A stretch of 64,000 nt of DNA. It comes from Companilactobacillus metriopterae (GTDB lineage: Bacteria > Bacillota > Bacilli > Lactobacillales > Lactobacillaceae). Made by a program: the position numbers and the translations under genes. Location of the stretch: the NCBI RefSeq assembly GCF_004117915.1, contig NZ_RSTD01000001.1, positions 558,001 to 622,000 of the forward strand, read 5' to 3'. Below, piece by piece: positions 49,355-57,507 of the stretch; position 1 is the first letter of the stretch, and each line of letters begins with the position of its first letter. The notes beneath the pieces were generated by a model. It ran no database searches. It saw nothing but the letters and a program-made list of their open reading frames with translations, and was not told the DNA's origin.

Positions 49355-50185
49355 TTAAAATTTATTTTTATTTTCACGATATAGCCGACTATAGTAGATA
49401 AAAGACGATTCCGACAAATGGGATATTTTGTATTGTTGAAATTCGTCAGGATTTATTTGGCCAAGTGCTACAATTATTGATGCTGAATTTAGTTTTTTGA
49501 TTGAAAGATCCATATCTAAGATATCAGAATCAATTTTCAAATCACGATATAATGACTGAACCTGTAATAAAGGCGATTTAGCAGAAAAATTACGGCTCAA
49601 AAAAAGATTATTATCTTTCCAGTAGTCTGAATATGGTTTAATATAATTTCTATACTCATTTAAAAATTTTAGTTCAAAGTCAACAAATTGCAACTTTAAG
49701 AATTTACGATAGAAATTAATTTCTAGAGCCTCTTCATATGTAAATCCCTTAATTAAGCAGAGGATAAGAAGTCTTGTGTAAACCTTCAAATCAGTTCTGT
49801 TCAAATACAAATCGGGGTGTTCAAAGATATCTATAGGTAGATCATCTGTTTTTTTTATTGGAACACTTTTGATAAACAAGCTCGGTATTTGGTTAGTTAC
49901 TTTTATAGAGTATAAATATTTAAAATATACATTGAGGTTACTGATGACTTTATTAACGGTAGTAGGGCTGTAATCTAATATGTTGAGTAGATATTCTTTG
50001 AATTCTTTGATATTGAGTTCATCAATATCATTTAAATTGTTCGATTGTGAAAAACCAGGATTATTAACTTTCTCATAGTTTAAAAAATTACTTAATGAGT
50101 TAAGATATTCAGTTTTAGCTCGTTCGCTAATATTTCGACCATTAAGGTAAATTTTGAATGATTCCCAATGTGGAATTTGAGTCAT
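49355..50185 (-). CDS. Tyrosine-recombinase relative lacking catalytic residues
   Basis: 276 residues. The first 110 form a SAM-like core-binding domain as in XerC/XerD (WESFKIYLNGRNISERAKTEYLNSL, then YSPTTVNKVISNLNVYFKYLY). The C-terminal half keeps the spacing of a Xer catalytic domain. However, the Arg of GLRVSE is replaced by GFTYEEA and the HxxRH box is not recognisable. Only a Tyr remains in SSFIYYSRL, at the place of TTQIYTH. It may bind DNA without cutting, or be an inactivated integrase. GGAGG lies before the ATG. Its promoter region (53 bases) is shared with ogt. Confidence 0.7.
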   Translation of the reverse strand: MTQIPHWESFKIYLNGRNISERAKTEYLNSLSNFLNYEKVNNPGFSQSNNLNDIDELNIKEFKEYLLNILDYSPTTVNKVISNLNVYFKYLYSIKVTNQIPSLFIKSVPIKKTDDLPIDIFEHPDLYLNRTDLKVYTRLLILCLIKGFTYEEALEINFYRKFLKLQFVDFELKFLNEYRNYIKPYSDYWKDNNLFLSRNFSAKSPLLQVQSLYRDLKIDSDILDMDLSIKKLNSASIIVALGQINPDEFQQYKISHLSESSFIYYSRLYRENKNKF

Positions 50186-50238
50186 GGCTACCTCCGATTA
50201 CATTGATTATTATACAATAACGAATGGATGTGGGATAA

Positions 50239-50721
50239 ATGAATATTTATTTCGATAGTTTAAATTACAATAATAATAAATACTTTATCTGTGTTACCGA
50301 TAATGGGATAAATTTTATAGGATCACCCAATCAAGAATTAGAAGAAGTACTAAATTTTTATCCAGAAGCTAATTTAACTCATAGAAAGTTAGATAGAGAA
50401 AAACAAGAGATTTCAGAGTATCTTGCTGGTGAGAGAAAGAAATTCGATTTACCAATTGATCTGGTGGGAACAGAATTTCAAATGAAAGTATGGAATGCTA
50501 TAAGGTCAATACCATATGGAAAAACTATTACTTATTTAGAAATTGCCAATATGATTAATAATCCAAAAGCAATTAGAGCAGTTGGAACTGCAGTGGGAAG
50601 AAATCCAATACTAATGATTATTCCTTGCCATAGAGTCATAAGAAGCGACGGTATAGATAGTGGATATCGTGGGGGATTAGCAATGAAGAAAGAATTATTA
50701 ATCTTAGAAAAAAGGGGTTAG
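50239..50721 (+). CDS. ogt: Methylated-DNA-protein cysteine methyltransferase
   Basis: Repairs O6-alkylguanine in a one-off reaction. 160 residues with the acceptor Cys in IIPCHRVIRSDG and the winged-helix DNA-binding part IRSIPYGKTITYLEIANM. The GYRGGLAMKKELLILE ending is typical. Its stop is directly followed by the recQ ATG. Confidence 0.95.
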   Translation: MNIYFDSLNYNNNKYFICVTDNGINFIGSPNQELEEVLNFYPEANLTHRKLDREKQEISEYLAGERKKFDLPIDLVGTEFQMKVWNAIRSIPYGKTITYLEIANMINNPKAIRAVGTAVGRNPILMIIPCHRVIRSDGIDSGYRGGLAMKKELLILEKRG

Positions 50722-52512
50722 ATGTTGGAACCTGAACAAATACTAAAAACAAATTTTGGTTACGATCAATTTCGGACAGGTCAATTAGAGATTATAAATC
50801 GAGTTATGGCAGGCAAGAGGACAATAGGTATTATGCCGACTGGCGGTGGGAAATCAGTTTGCTATCAAATACCTGCTCTGATGTTTTCTGGTATTACATT
50901 AGTCATATCACCCTTAATTTCATTAATGAAAGACCAAGTAGACGGGTTAAATGAAATGAATATACCTGCCACTTTTTTTAACAGTACCTTAGATTATATA
51001 GATATGTCGGAGAGAATGAGATATGTTGAAAGTGGTGCTGTAAAACTTATCTATGCAGCACCTGAGCGCATTGAGAATACCGATTTCTATGGTTGGCTGT
51101 CTAGTCTGCCTATTGATTTAGTTGCTATTGATGAAGCCCACGTTCTATCTTCATGGGGGCATGATTTTCGACCTAGTTATCTGGCTATGGTTAATTTAAT
51201 AAATCAATTACCTGCACAACCAAATGTATTAGCATTGACTGCTACAGCTACAAATAGCGTTCAAACTGACCTGGCACATACATTAAATGTTAGTGATGAT
51301 AATATTATAACTACAGGATTTGAAAGAGATAATCTTGCATTAACTGTAGAAAAATCAGTAAGTAAACTGCCTTATATATTGAGATATGCTAAAGAACATA
51401 AAGATCAATCTGGTATTGTTTATGTCGGTCGCAGAAAAGATGTCGATCGAATTTATGAATACTTAAATGATCACGGTATAAAGGCGGGGAAGTATCACGC
51501 CGGAATGAGTGATGAAGATCGTAAGAATGAGCAAGAAAGATTCTTGTTTGACGAAGTTGACGTCATCATTGCAACTAATGCTTTTGGTATGGGAATTAAT
51601 AAAACTAACGTTAGATACGTGATTCATTATTCTATGCCTGGTACTATTGAGAATTACTATCAAGAAATAGGAAGAGCGGGTAGAGATGGATTACCATCAG
51701 AAGCTGTTTTATTATATTCACCAGCAGATATTCATCTTCATTTATTCTTTATTGAAAAATCAGAAGCAGATGAAGAATATAAGCAGAGTTTGAACAATAA
51801 ACTTCAAAATATGAATCAATTAGCTACAACTGAGATGTGCTTAATGAAGTATATTTTGAAGTATTTTGGTGAAACTAATTATGATAAATGTGGCAAATGT
51901 AGTAATTGTACTGATGTACGCGAATCAATTGATGTGACTAAAACCACTCAAATGGTTCTTAGCTGCATCATAAGAATGGATCAAAGTTATGGTAAAAAAT
52001 CAGTAGCGAGAGTTCTGGTGGGAAAACAATCTTTAAACAAGAATGCTCGAGATTTTAGTCATTTATCAACTTATGGGTTATTAAAAGATAAAAGTTTAAA
52101 AGAAGTAGAAGAATTTATTGACTATGCTCTTTCGTCGAATTACATTGAGATGACTTCAGATCAATATCCAGTTTTGAAGGTTACTCAAGAAGGGTTAGAA
52201 ATACTAAAATCAAATAAGAAAACCTATAAGAAGGTATCCAAAAAAGCACCTGCGGTTAATAATATTAAAATTGCTGATGGAACATTTGATGAGGGATTAT
52301 TCCAAGAGTTACGTCGTATAAGATTGACCATAGCTCATGCACAGGATATACCACCATTTGTTATATTCTCTGATAATACGCTTAAAGAAATGGCACAAAA
52401 ACAGCCAGTTTCTTCATCACAATTTTTAGAAATATCTGGTGTTGGTGATGCTAAATTAGATAGATACGGAAAGAGATTCATGGAAGTTATTTCTGAGTAT
52501 ATTTCTGCATAA
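50722..52512 (+). CDS. recQ: ATP-dependent DNA helicase RecQ
   Basis: 3'-5' helicase for recombination and repair. 596 residues: Walker A TGGGKS near 41, DEAH box in VAIDEAHVLSSWGHDFRPSY near 138, and QEIGRAGRDGLPSEAVL in motif VI. A Cys4 zinc element (CLMKYILKYFG...CGKCSNC) and a C-terminal HRDC domain complete the full RecQ layout. It is coupled to ogt, making a small DNA-repair operon. Confidence 0.97.
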   Translation: MLEPEQILKTNFGYDQFRTGQLEIINRVMAGKRTIGIMPTGGGKSVCYQIPALMFSGITLVISPLISLMKDQVDGLNEMNIPATFFNSTLDYIDMSERMRYVESGAVKLIYAAPERIENTDFYGWLSSLPIDLVAIDEAHVLSSWGHDFRPSYLAMVNLINQLPAQPNVLALTATATNSVQTDLAHTLNVSDDNIITTGFERDNLALTVEKSVSKLPYILRYAKEHKDQSGIVYVGRRKDVDRIYEYLNDHGIKAGKYHAGMSDEDRKNEQERFLFDEVDVIIATNAFGMGINKTNVRYVIHYSMPGTIENYYQEIGRAGRDGLPSEAVLLYSPADIHLHLFFIEKSEADEEYKQSLNNKLQNMNQLATTEMCLMKYILKYFGETNYDKCGKCSNCTDVRESIDVTKTTQMVLSCIIRMDQSYGKKSVARVLVGKQSLNKNARDFSHLSTYGLLKDKSLKEVEEFIDYALSSNYIEMTSDQYPVLKVTQEGLEILKSNKKTYKKVSKKAPAVNNIKIADGTFDEGLFQELRRIRLTIAHAQDIPPFVIFSDNTLKEMAQKQPVSSSQFLEISGVGDAKLDRYGKRFMEVISEYISA

Positions 52513-52546
52513 AAAAATCCTGACAAAAGTTGTTGGGATTTTTTTA
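52510..52546 (+). terminator. Terminator of ogt-recQ
   Basis: AAAAATCC-TGACAA / TTGTTGGGATTTTT with G-U pairs, then a T run. Confidence 0.75.
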
Positions 52547-52556
52547 TATTAAAGTA

Positions 52557-52584
52557 TTGACAACTTTATAATCACTGTTATGGT
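52557..52584 (+). promoter_or_regulatory. Promoter of the GntR-ABC operon
   Basis: TTGACA (52557) and TATGGT (52579) with a 16-base spacer, about 30 bases before the GntR start. Autoregulation by the GntR protein is likely, but no convincing operator palindrome was found. Confidence 0.55.
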
Positions 52585-52614
52585 TAAGCAGTACACTAGA
52601 ACGGAGGAACGATA

Positions 52615-52980
52615 ATGGAATTCAAAGATAATATTCCCATATATCTCCAAATTGAGGATTTGATTCGTAATAATATTGTTAATAATGAATATCATTTAGG
52701 TGACAAAATTCCATCGGTAAGAGAACTGTCACTGGAATTATCAGTGAACATAAATACCGTGCAAAAAGCGATCTCAAATTTAGTAGATGATGGAATAGTA
52801 ATCACTAAAAGAGGGCAGGGTAATTTTGTGACTGAGGATGTTTCAGTTATTGATAAGCTTAGAGAAGATCAAATCCACGAGATTGTAGAAGAAATGTATG
52901 ATGCATTATCTGCATTAAACTTAGATAATGATCAAATAATTTCAAAAGTAAAAACTTATATAGAAAAAAGGGGGAATTAA
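52615..52980 (+). CDS. GntR-family regulator, YtrA subfamily
   Basis: 121 residues. The winged HTH (PIYLQIEDLIRNNIVNNEYHLGDKIPSVRELSLELSVNINTVQKAISNL) is followed by only about 45 residues of helical dimerisation tail. This short form is the YtrA subfamily, which usually represses its own ABC-transporter operon. It is followed 3 bases later by the ATPase gene. ACGGAGGA precedes the ATG. Confidence 0.92.
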   Translation: MEFKDNIPIYLQIEDLIRNNIVNNEYHLGDKIPSVRELSLELSVNINTVQKAISNLVDDGIVITKRGQGNFVTEDVSVIDKLREDQIHEIVEEMYDALSALNLDNDQIISKVKTYIEKRGN

Positions 52981-52983
52981 AAA

Positions 52984-53679
52984 ATGGAAAACGTAATAGA
53001 AATAAAGGATTTATCATACAGTAAGGTAACCAAAAAGATTCTTGAAGATGTCAACTTGAATATTGATAGTGGAAAAATTGTTGGATTAATCGGTGAAAAT
53101 GGGGCAGGTAAGACTACACTTATGCGTATCATGGCCGGTTCACTACCAAACTATACTGGAGATGTAATACTATCCAGTGAAAAAATCATTGAAATGAAAA
53201 AACAAAAAGTTAGCTATAGCTATACTTTAGAAGGATTTTCTAAAGGTACTAGAATTAAAACAATTTTAGATTACTATTCTACAGTTTATGCTGATTTTTC
53301 AAATGAAAGATATCAAGAAATTGCAAAATTCCTGGATATTGATGATTCTAATAAATTGTCACAACTTTCAAAAGGTATGAAAGAAAAATTTATTATTGCA
53401 CTGACTTTGGCAAGAAAAGTTCCTATCTATCTTTTAGATGAACCATTCAGTGGTATTGATAGCATGAGCCGCAAAAAGATAATTAATAGTATTTTAGGGT
53501 GGGTAGACGATGATTCTATTGTTATTATTAGTAGTCATCATATTGAAGAAATTGCCAATATTTTAGATGAAATTGTTTTAATTAAGGATGAAAAAATTAT
53601 AGCGCACGAATCAACAGAGGACATTCGTGAAAAGAAAAATATGAGTATTGAAGATTATTATGAAAGTTTTTACATGTAG
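52984..53679 (+). CDS. ABC transporter ATP-binding protein
   Basis: 231 residues with Walker A GENGAGKTTL near 38, Walker B IYLLDEPFSGID and a switch His in ISSHHIEEI. The signature is LSKGMKEKF rather than LSGGQ, as often seen in BcrA/YtrB-type exporters. With the permease it would form an exporter or stress-response transporter; the substrate is unknown. Confidence 0.92.
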   Translation: MENVIEIKDLSYSKVTKKILEDVNLNIDSGKIVGLIGENGAGKTTLMRIMAGSLPNYTGDVILSSEKIIEMKKQKVSYSYTLEGFSKGTRIKTILDYYSTVYADFSNERYQEIAKFLDIDDSNKLSQLSKGMKEKFIIALTLARKVPIYLLDEPFSGIDSMSRKKIINSILGWVDDDSIVIISSHHIEEIANILDEIVLIKDEKIIAHESTEDIREKKNMSIEDYYESFYM

Positions 53680-53692
53680 GAGGGGATAAAAA

Positions 53693-54460
53693 ATGACAAG
53701 TCATTCAACAATGTTCAAAGCACTATTTAAGCAAAAAATGAGATACACAGGAACCGTGGGTATTTTATGGGTATTAGGAACAATAGTAATGTCACTATTT
53801 GCAATTGGCAGTAGCAATAATATAATAGATTCGATTACAGTTATTGCGTCTTCATGGGGAAGTCTTTTACTAACATTTGGAATGCTAATTGGCTTAACGT
53901 TTGCCGATTATGGAATATTTAATAATAATAGATATAGATTAGTTCCAATTTCAGATTCAAAATTGTACTTAGCTAATATTGAATCAAGTATTTTGGCAAT
54001 GATAATTAGTTTTGCTGTATATCTTTTTGGACTTGCATTATTACAAGCTCATCCAGTAATAGAAGCTATGAATCAAGTTATTAAAGAAATGCCAAATATA
54101 CCTGGAGATGCATATCTAGCATTCATTCTTATTCTATTGATAATTGCACTTAATGTTGTATTTTTTGTTAGTATTGTAGACTTTTTGATTATGGGATCAC
54201 TTTATTTTTCTCATTTTGTTGCTGATAGATATCAAAAAGTAGCAAGATTTGGACTTTTTGTAATTCTTGCAATTGTTTGTTCTTATTTATTCGACAGTGC
54301 AACTACACTAATTAACAATTATTCAAACTTTTTTGACTTTTTAAGTAATCAAGGAAGTTTACAAGGTCTTTCTATTGGGTTGTTAATAACAGTAGCACTT
54401 GTTGCAGTATTTGTTGTAATAGATATCTATGTTCTACCACATATAGAAGCTGATAAATAA
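53693..54460 (+). CDS. ABC transporter permease
   Basis: 255 residues with about six hydrophobic segments (for example GILWVLGTIVMSLFAIG, LAFILILLIIALNVVFFVSIV and SIGLLITVALVAVFVVIDIYV). There is no similarity I can name. The AGGAGGGG site and a 13-base gap after the ATPase gene make it the third gene of the GntR operon. Confidence 0.85.
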   Translation: MTSHSTMFKALFKQKMRYTGTVGILWVLGTIVMSLFAIGSSNNIIDSITVIASSWGSLLLTFGMLIGLTFADYGIFNNNRYRLVPISDSKLYLANIESSILAMIISFAVYLFGLALLQAHPVIEAMNQVIKEMPNIPGDAYLAFILILLIIALNVVFFVSIVDFLIMGSLYFSHFVADRYQKVARFGLFVILAIVCSYLFDSATTLINNYSNFFDFLSNQGSLQGLSIGLLITVALVAVFVVIDIYVLPHIEADK

Positions 54461-54494
54461 AAAAACATATGGATTAAATTCCATATGTTTTTTT
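54459..54494. terminator. Bidirectional terminator
   Basis: AAAAAACATATGGA / TCCATATGTTTTTT between the permease and the convergent marR gene. Confidence 0.9.
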
Positions 54495-54927
54495 ATTTAA
54501 ATTTATCTAATTCATTAGTCAAATGATCCAAGCTATGAAGAAGAACTTGTTTTTCTTCGTCAGACCAATCGGATAGAGCTTCTTTAATAATAGAGGTACG
54601 GGTATCGCTAATTTGTTTATTAAGCTTATTACCTTCCTCGGTTAGTGTAGATATTCTAACGCGTGAATCCTTCAGGGAAGGAGAGGAAGTAACTAGATTT
54701 GAATTTTCTAATTTATCTATCTGTCTACTAACACTTGAATAATTTTTACCAACAATATTGGCAATCTCACTTACACTTATTGGTTGTTTTCTTGCAATGG
54801 CTGAAAAAATTGGAAAAGCTGGTGCTTCTAATTTAACATTTGCACTACTAAGTAGTTTTTTGTCATTTTGAGGATTATTAAAGAACCCTACTAGATTTAT
54901 GAGTGTATTAAATATTTGATTATCCAT
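54493..54927 (-). CDS. MarR-family transcriptional regulator
   Basis: 144 residues with the MarR winged HTH (PISVSEIANIVGKNYSSVSRQIDKLENSNLV, then the wing SLKDSRVRISTLTEEGNKL). It is the second gene of a minus-strand operon after the dehydrogenase (7-base gap). Two like palindromes upstream of that operon are probable operators for it, giving autoregulation. The ligand is unknown. Confidence 0.9.
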   Translation of the reverse strand: MDNQIFNTLINLVGFFNNPQNDKKLLSSANVKLEAPAFPIFSAIARKQPISVSEIANIVGKNYSSVSRQIDKLENSNLVTSSPSLKDSRVRISTLTEEGNKLNKQISDTRTSIIKEALSDWSDEEKQVLLHSLDHLTNELDKFK

Positions 54928-54934
54928 AATGTAG

Positions 54935-55873
54935 CTATTTTACCACAATTACAGCACGTGGATTATTAGGTGCAGACCAAGCCTCTTCAATTTGTTCAAT
55001 TGAAAATTTAGAAGTAGGGACGGTAATATTATTATTACCTGCCCAATCAAATAACTCAGAAATAGACATGAATAAAACTTTCATAGAAACACTGCGGACT
55101 CCACTTCCTAGTATTTCTATCATCGATGATCGTAGCAGAGTTGATGGAAGATTGATTTCTGTTTCTCCTGAAGCAGTACCGATGCTAACAAATTTTGTTG
55201 GTTTACCTGAACTTGCAGTGGCAATTAATTTCATAATTGATAAGGAACTTTCTCCCCATAAATAATCTAGAACAATATCTATGGAGTTATCAGATAAAAT
55301 TTTATTTAAATCATTCTCAAAATTATTTCCAATAACAGCGTAACCTTCAGCATCCAATTTTTTTAAATTATCTTCGTTTCGACCAGAAATAAATACTTTT
55401 TTCGCTCCCAATTCTCTAGCTACTTTTATTGCAAGAGAACCTGCTACACCTGTAGCACCATTAATAAGGACAACTTGACCTGCTTTTATTTGTGCACGAT
55501 ATTTCAATGCAGCCCATGAGGACATTCCAGGATTAGCAATTGCAGCGGCAGTTACGTCGTCTAAATTATCTGGAATAGGTAAGATCAATTTCTCATTAAC
55601 TAAAGTTTGTTCAGCAATGCTACCATATGGTTTTTCTGTTTTGCCGAAATATATTCGTGTACCATCTTCAAGAGTACCGACACCATCTGTTCCAGCAATT
55701 AATGGGAATTCATTGGTTGAAGAGTAGTGTTTTCCCATAGATGAAGATTTTGAAAAATTACTCAAAGCTGTAGCAGTAACATTTACTATCTTAAATTTAT
55801 CTTTGTTTTCTGGATTTTTAAAATTTCCTAAAGTGGGAATTGTATTTTGTTCTTTTATTATTGCAGCTTTCAT
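54935..55873 (-). CDS. MDR-type quinone oxidoreductase / zinc-less alcohol dehydrogenase
   Basis: 312 residues of the medium-chain dehydrogenase superfamily. The GroES-like N-terminal part is followed by the cofactor motif INGATGVAGSLAIKVARELGAKKV. Structural and catalytic zinc Cys residues are absent, as in quinone oxidoreductases. It probably reduces a reactive carbonyl or quinone with NADPH. Control by the adjacent MarR regulator fits a response to electrophiles. Confidence 0.88.
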   Translation of the reverse strand: MKAAIIKEQNTIPTLGNFKNPENKDKFKIVNVTATALSNFSKSSSMGKHYSSTNEFPLIAGTDGVGTLEDGTRIYFGKTEKPYGSIAEQTLVNEKLILPIPDNLDDVTAAAIANPGMSSWAALKYRAQIKAGQVVLINGATGVAGSLAIKVARELGAKKVFISGRNEDNLKKLDAEGYAVIGNNFENDLNKILSDNSIDIVLDYLWGESSLSIMKLIATASSGKPTKFVSIGTASGETEINLPSTLLRSSMIEILGSGVRSVSMKVLFMSISELFDWAGNNNITVPTSKFSIEQIEEAWSAPNNPRAVIVVK

Positions 55874-55896
55874 ATTATACCTTCTTTATATATATT

Positions 55897-55955
55897 AGTG
55901 CATTTTGCACTTATTTATAAAAATAGAATAACATATAAATGTGCAAAGTGCACTG
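55897..55955. promoter_or_regulatory. Two palindromic operators before the dehydrogenase-marR operon
   Basis: AGTGCA-TTT-TGCACT lies at 55897-55911 and TGTGCA-AAG-TGCACT at 55940-55954. They share a 6-3-6 design with centres about 43 bases apart. An AT-rich stretch with TATAAA on the minus strand lies between them. The layout fits MarR dimers flanking the promoter. Confidence 0.75.
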
Positions 55956-56017
55956 TTTTTTTACTTTAATTTTTTTATGATTAGTGTCATTCTATTAATT
56001 ATAAGGGGGATTTTAAT

Positions 56018-56866
56018 ATGAAAAAAATAAAGACTTTTGCACTAATGTCTACAGCATTGATAGCAATGACTTTTGCTCCAATTACTAATGTGGCTCAGGC
56101 TTCAACAGATACTGACAATATTGGTACAGAAAATATTATGTCAGTTGCATGGTTCCAGACGTCTTCAGAAGCTCGTGCACTGTATTATCAAGGATATAAT
56201 ACAGCTACAAACAATATGAGAAACAAGCTTGCTCAACCATCTGATAAGCCATATGCTGTGGTTTTAGATATTGATGAAACAGTATTGGATAATTCTCCAT
56301 ATCAAGCATATGCATTGAAGAATAACGTTAGTTATCCAACAAATTGGCATAATTGGATTTTATCCGCTCAAGCTAAAGCCTTGCCAGGAGTTAAAAACTT
56401 TTTGAACCTTGCTAATGCAAATGGAGTATCCATTTTTTATGTTAGTGATCGTAGCAAATCAACTGAAACAGATGCTACAATTAAAAATCTTACCGAACAA
56501 GGATTACCACAAGCTGATACTGACCACGTATTGCTAAAATCTGACGGCGAAAGTGGAAAATCTGCACGTAGATCACAAGTAGAATCACAATATAATGTTA
56601 TCGAGTATATCGGTGATAATTTAACCGACTTTAATGATCCTGAAACAAATAGTATTGACGGAAGAAACGATGATGTTAATACAGATTCCACATATTTTGG
56701 GGACAAATATATTATATTGCCTAATCCTATGTATGGTGGTTGAGAATCAGCAATATATAACAATAATTACGCAATATCTGATGCGGAAAAGAGTAAACTA
56801 CGTCAATCGTACTTAAATTATTATGATCCAAACACAGACAGCGTTACTCAAATAAAGGCATTTTAA
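56018..56866 (+). pseudogene. P4-type acid phosphatase interrupted by in-frame TGA
   Basis: A secreted HAD-superfamily phosphatase of the class C / lipoprotein e(P4) family. The signal peptide (MKKIKTFALMSTALIAMTF... ending AQA), motif I VLDIDETVLDNSPY, motif II VSDRS, and IGDNLTDF are intact. The first frame stops at TGA 56741-56743 after NPMYGG. Reading on in the same frame gives ESAIYNNNYAISDAEKSKLR... to TAA at 56864-56866. The family motif there is NPMYG-x-W-E, so TGG became TGA and 41 residues are lost. GGGGGA precedes the ATG. The truncated product might keep some activity. Confidence 0.85.
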
Positions 56867-56883
56867 GTGAAGGAAGATATATT

Positions 56884-57264
56884 ATGAAAATTGATCATGT
56901 AGCTATTTGGACGAGTGATTTGGAGAAAATGAAAAATTTCTACCAGAAATACTTTGATGTGGAGATTTCTGATTTATATGTAAATAATAAAACTACATTC
57001 AAATCTTATTTCATAAAATTTGAATCTGGTAGTCGAATTGAATTAACCACAAAACGATTTTTATTTGATAATGCTATGGATACAATAGGATATTCACACA
57101 TAGCGATAGCTGTTGGTGATCAGTCAGCTGTTGACGAATATGTTGAAAGGTTCATGGCTGATGGTTATCCAATAGTTAGTGGTCCTCGTACTACTGGCGA
57201 CGGTTATTATGAAGCAGTTATACAAGATCCTGAAGGAAATTTAATTGAATTAACAACAGATTAA
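56884..57264 (+). CDS. VOC / glyoxalase-family protein
   Basis: 126 residues, two beta-alpha-beta-beta-beta modules. KIDHVAIWTSDLEKMKNFYQKYF opens the fold; metal-ligand-type residues are His5, Glu in GSRIELTT, His in GYSHIAIAVGD and Glu in GNLIELTT, as in glyoxalase I-like enzymes. The substrate is not known. It lies 17 bases behind the phosphatase reading frame and ends at a terminator. Confidence 0.88.
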   Translation: MKIDHVAIWTSDLEKMKNFYQKYFDVEISDLYVNNKTTFKSYFIKFESGSRIELTTKRFLFDNAMDTIGYSHIAIAVGDQSAVDEYVERFMADGYPIVSGPRTTGDGYYEAVIQDPEGNLIELTTD

Positions 57265-57270
57265 ATTAAG

Positions 57271-57297
57271 ATGTCCACGAAAGTGGGCATTTTTTTG
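57271..57297 (+). terminator. Terminator of the VOC gene
   Basis: ATGTCCAC-GAAA-GTGGGCAT (one G-U) followed by seven T residues. Confidence 0.92.
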
Positions 57298-57368
57298 TGC
57301 TTGATAAATTGTCGAATACTTACTTCGTATAATATATATTATGTAACCTTAGTTTGGAGAATTCACAT

Positions 57369-57413
57369 TTGAAATTATTTAGGTATTTCCTATTACCTAT
57401 TATTGGTGTATAA
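57369..57413 (+). other. 14-codon hydrophobic leader-like ORF
   Basis: TTG start with GGAG nine bases upstream and TATAAT near 57329; it encodes MKLFRYFLLPIIGV and then TAA. It may be the remnant of a membrane or secreted protein gene, or chance. The rest of the 210-base gap 57298-57507 holds only the minus-strand terminator. Confidence 0.25.
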
Positions 57414-57446
57414 AGATAGTTTCCTTATGCTGATAAGTTTTCAAAC

Positions 57447-57493
57447 AAAAAAGACCATCCAGTCCCACTTATATTGGAGTAGAACGATCTTTT
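57447..57493 (-). terminator. Probable terminator of the M20 peptidase gene
   Basis: On the minus strand AAAAGATCGTTCTACTCC pairs imperfectly, with G-U pairs, with GGGACTGGATGGTCTTTT, followed by T residues. Confidence 0.6.
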
Positions 57494-57507
57494 ACCGATA
57501 CTTGCAT

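Noticed and set aside
56741-56743. TGA read as selenocysteine or a reassigned codon
   Set aside because: Other genes in the window end in TGA (rnz at 4431, xerC at 37330), and family members have Trp here, not Sec. A TGG-to-TGA change is simpler.
57369-57413. 14-codon ORF as a peptide pheromone or bacteriocin
   Set aside because: It lacks a leader-core layout and any neighbouring export or kinase gene; it is kept only as a low-interest observation.
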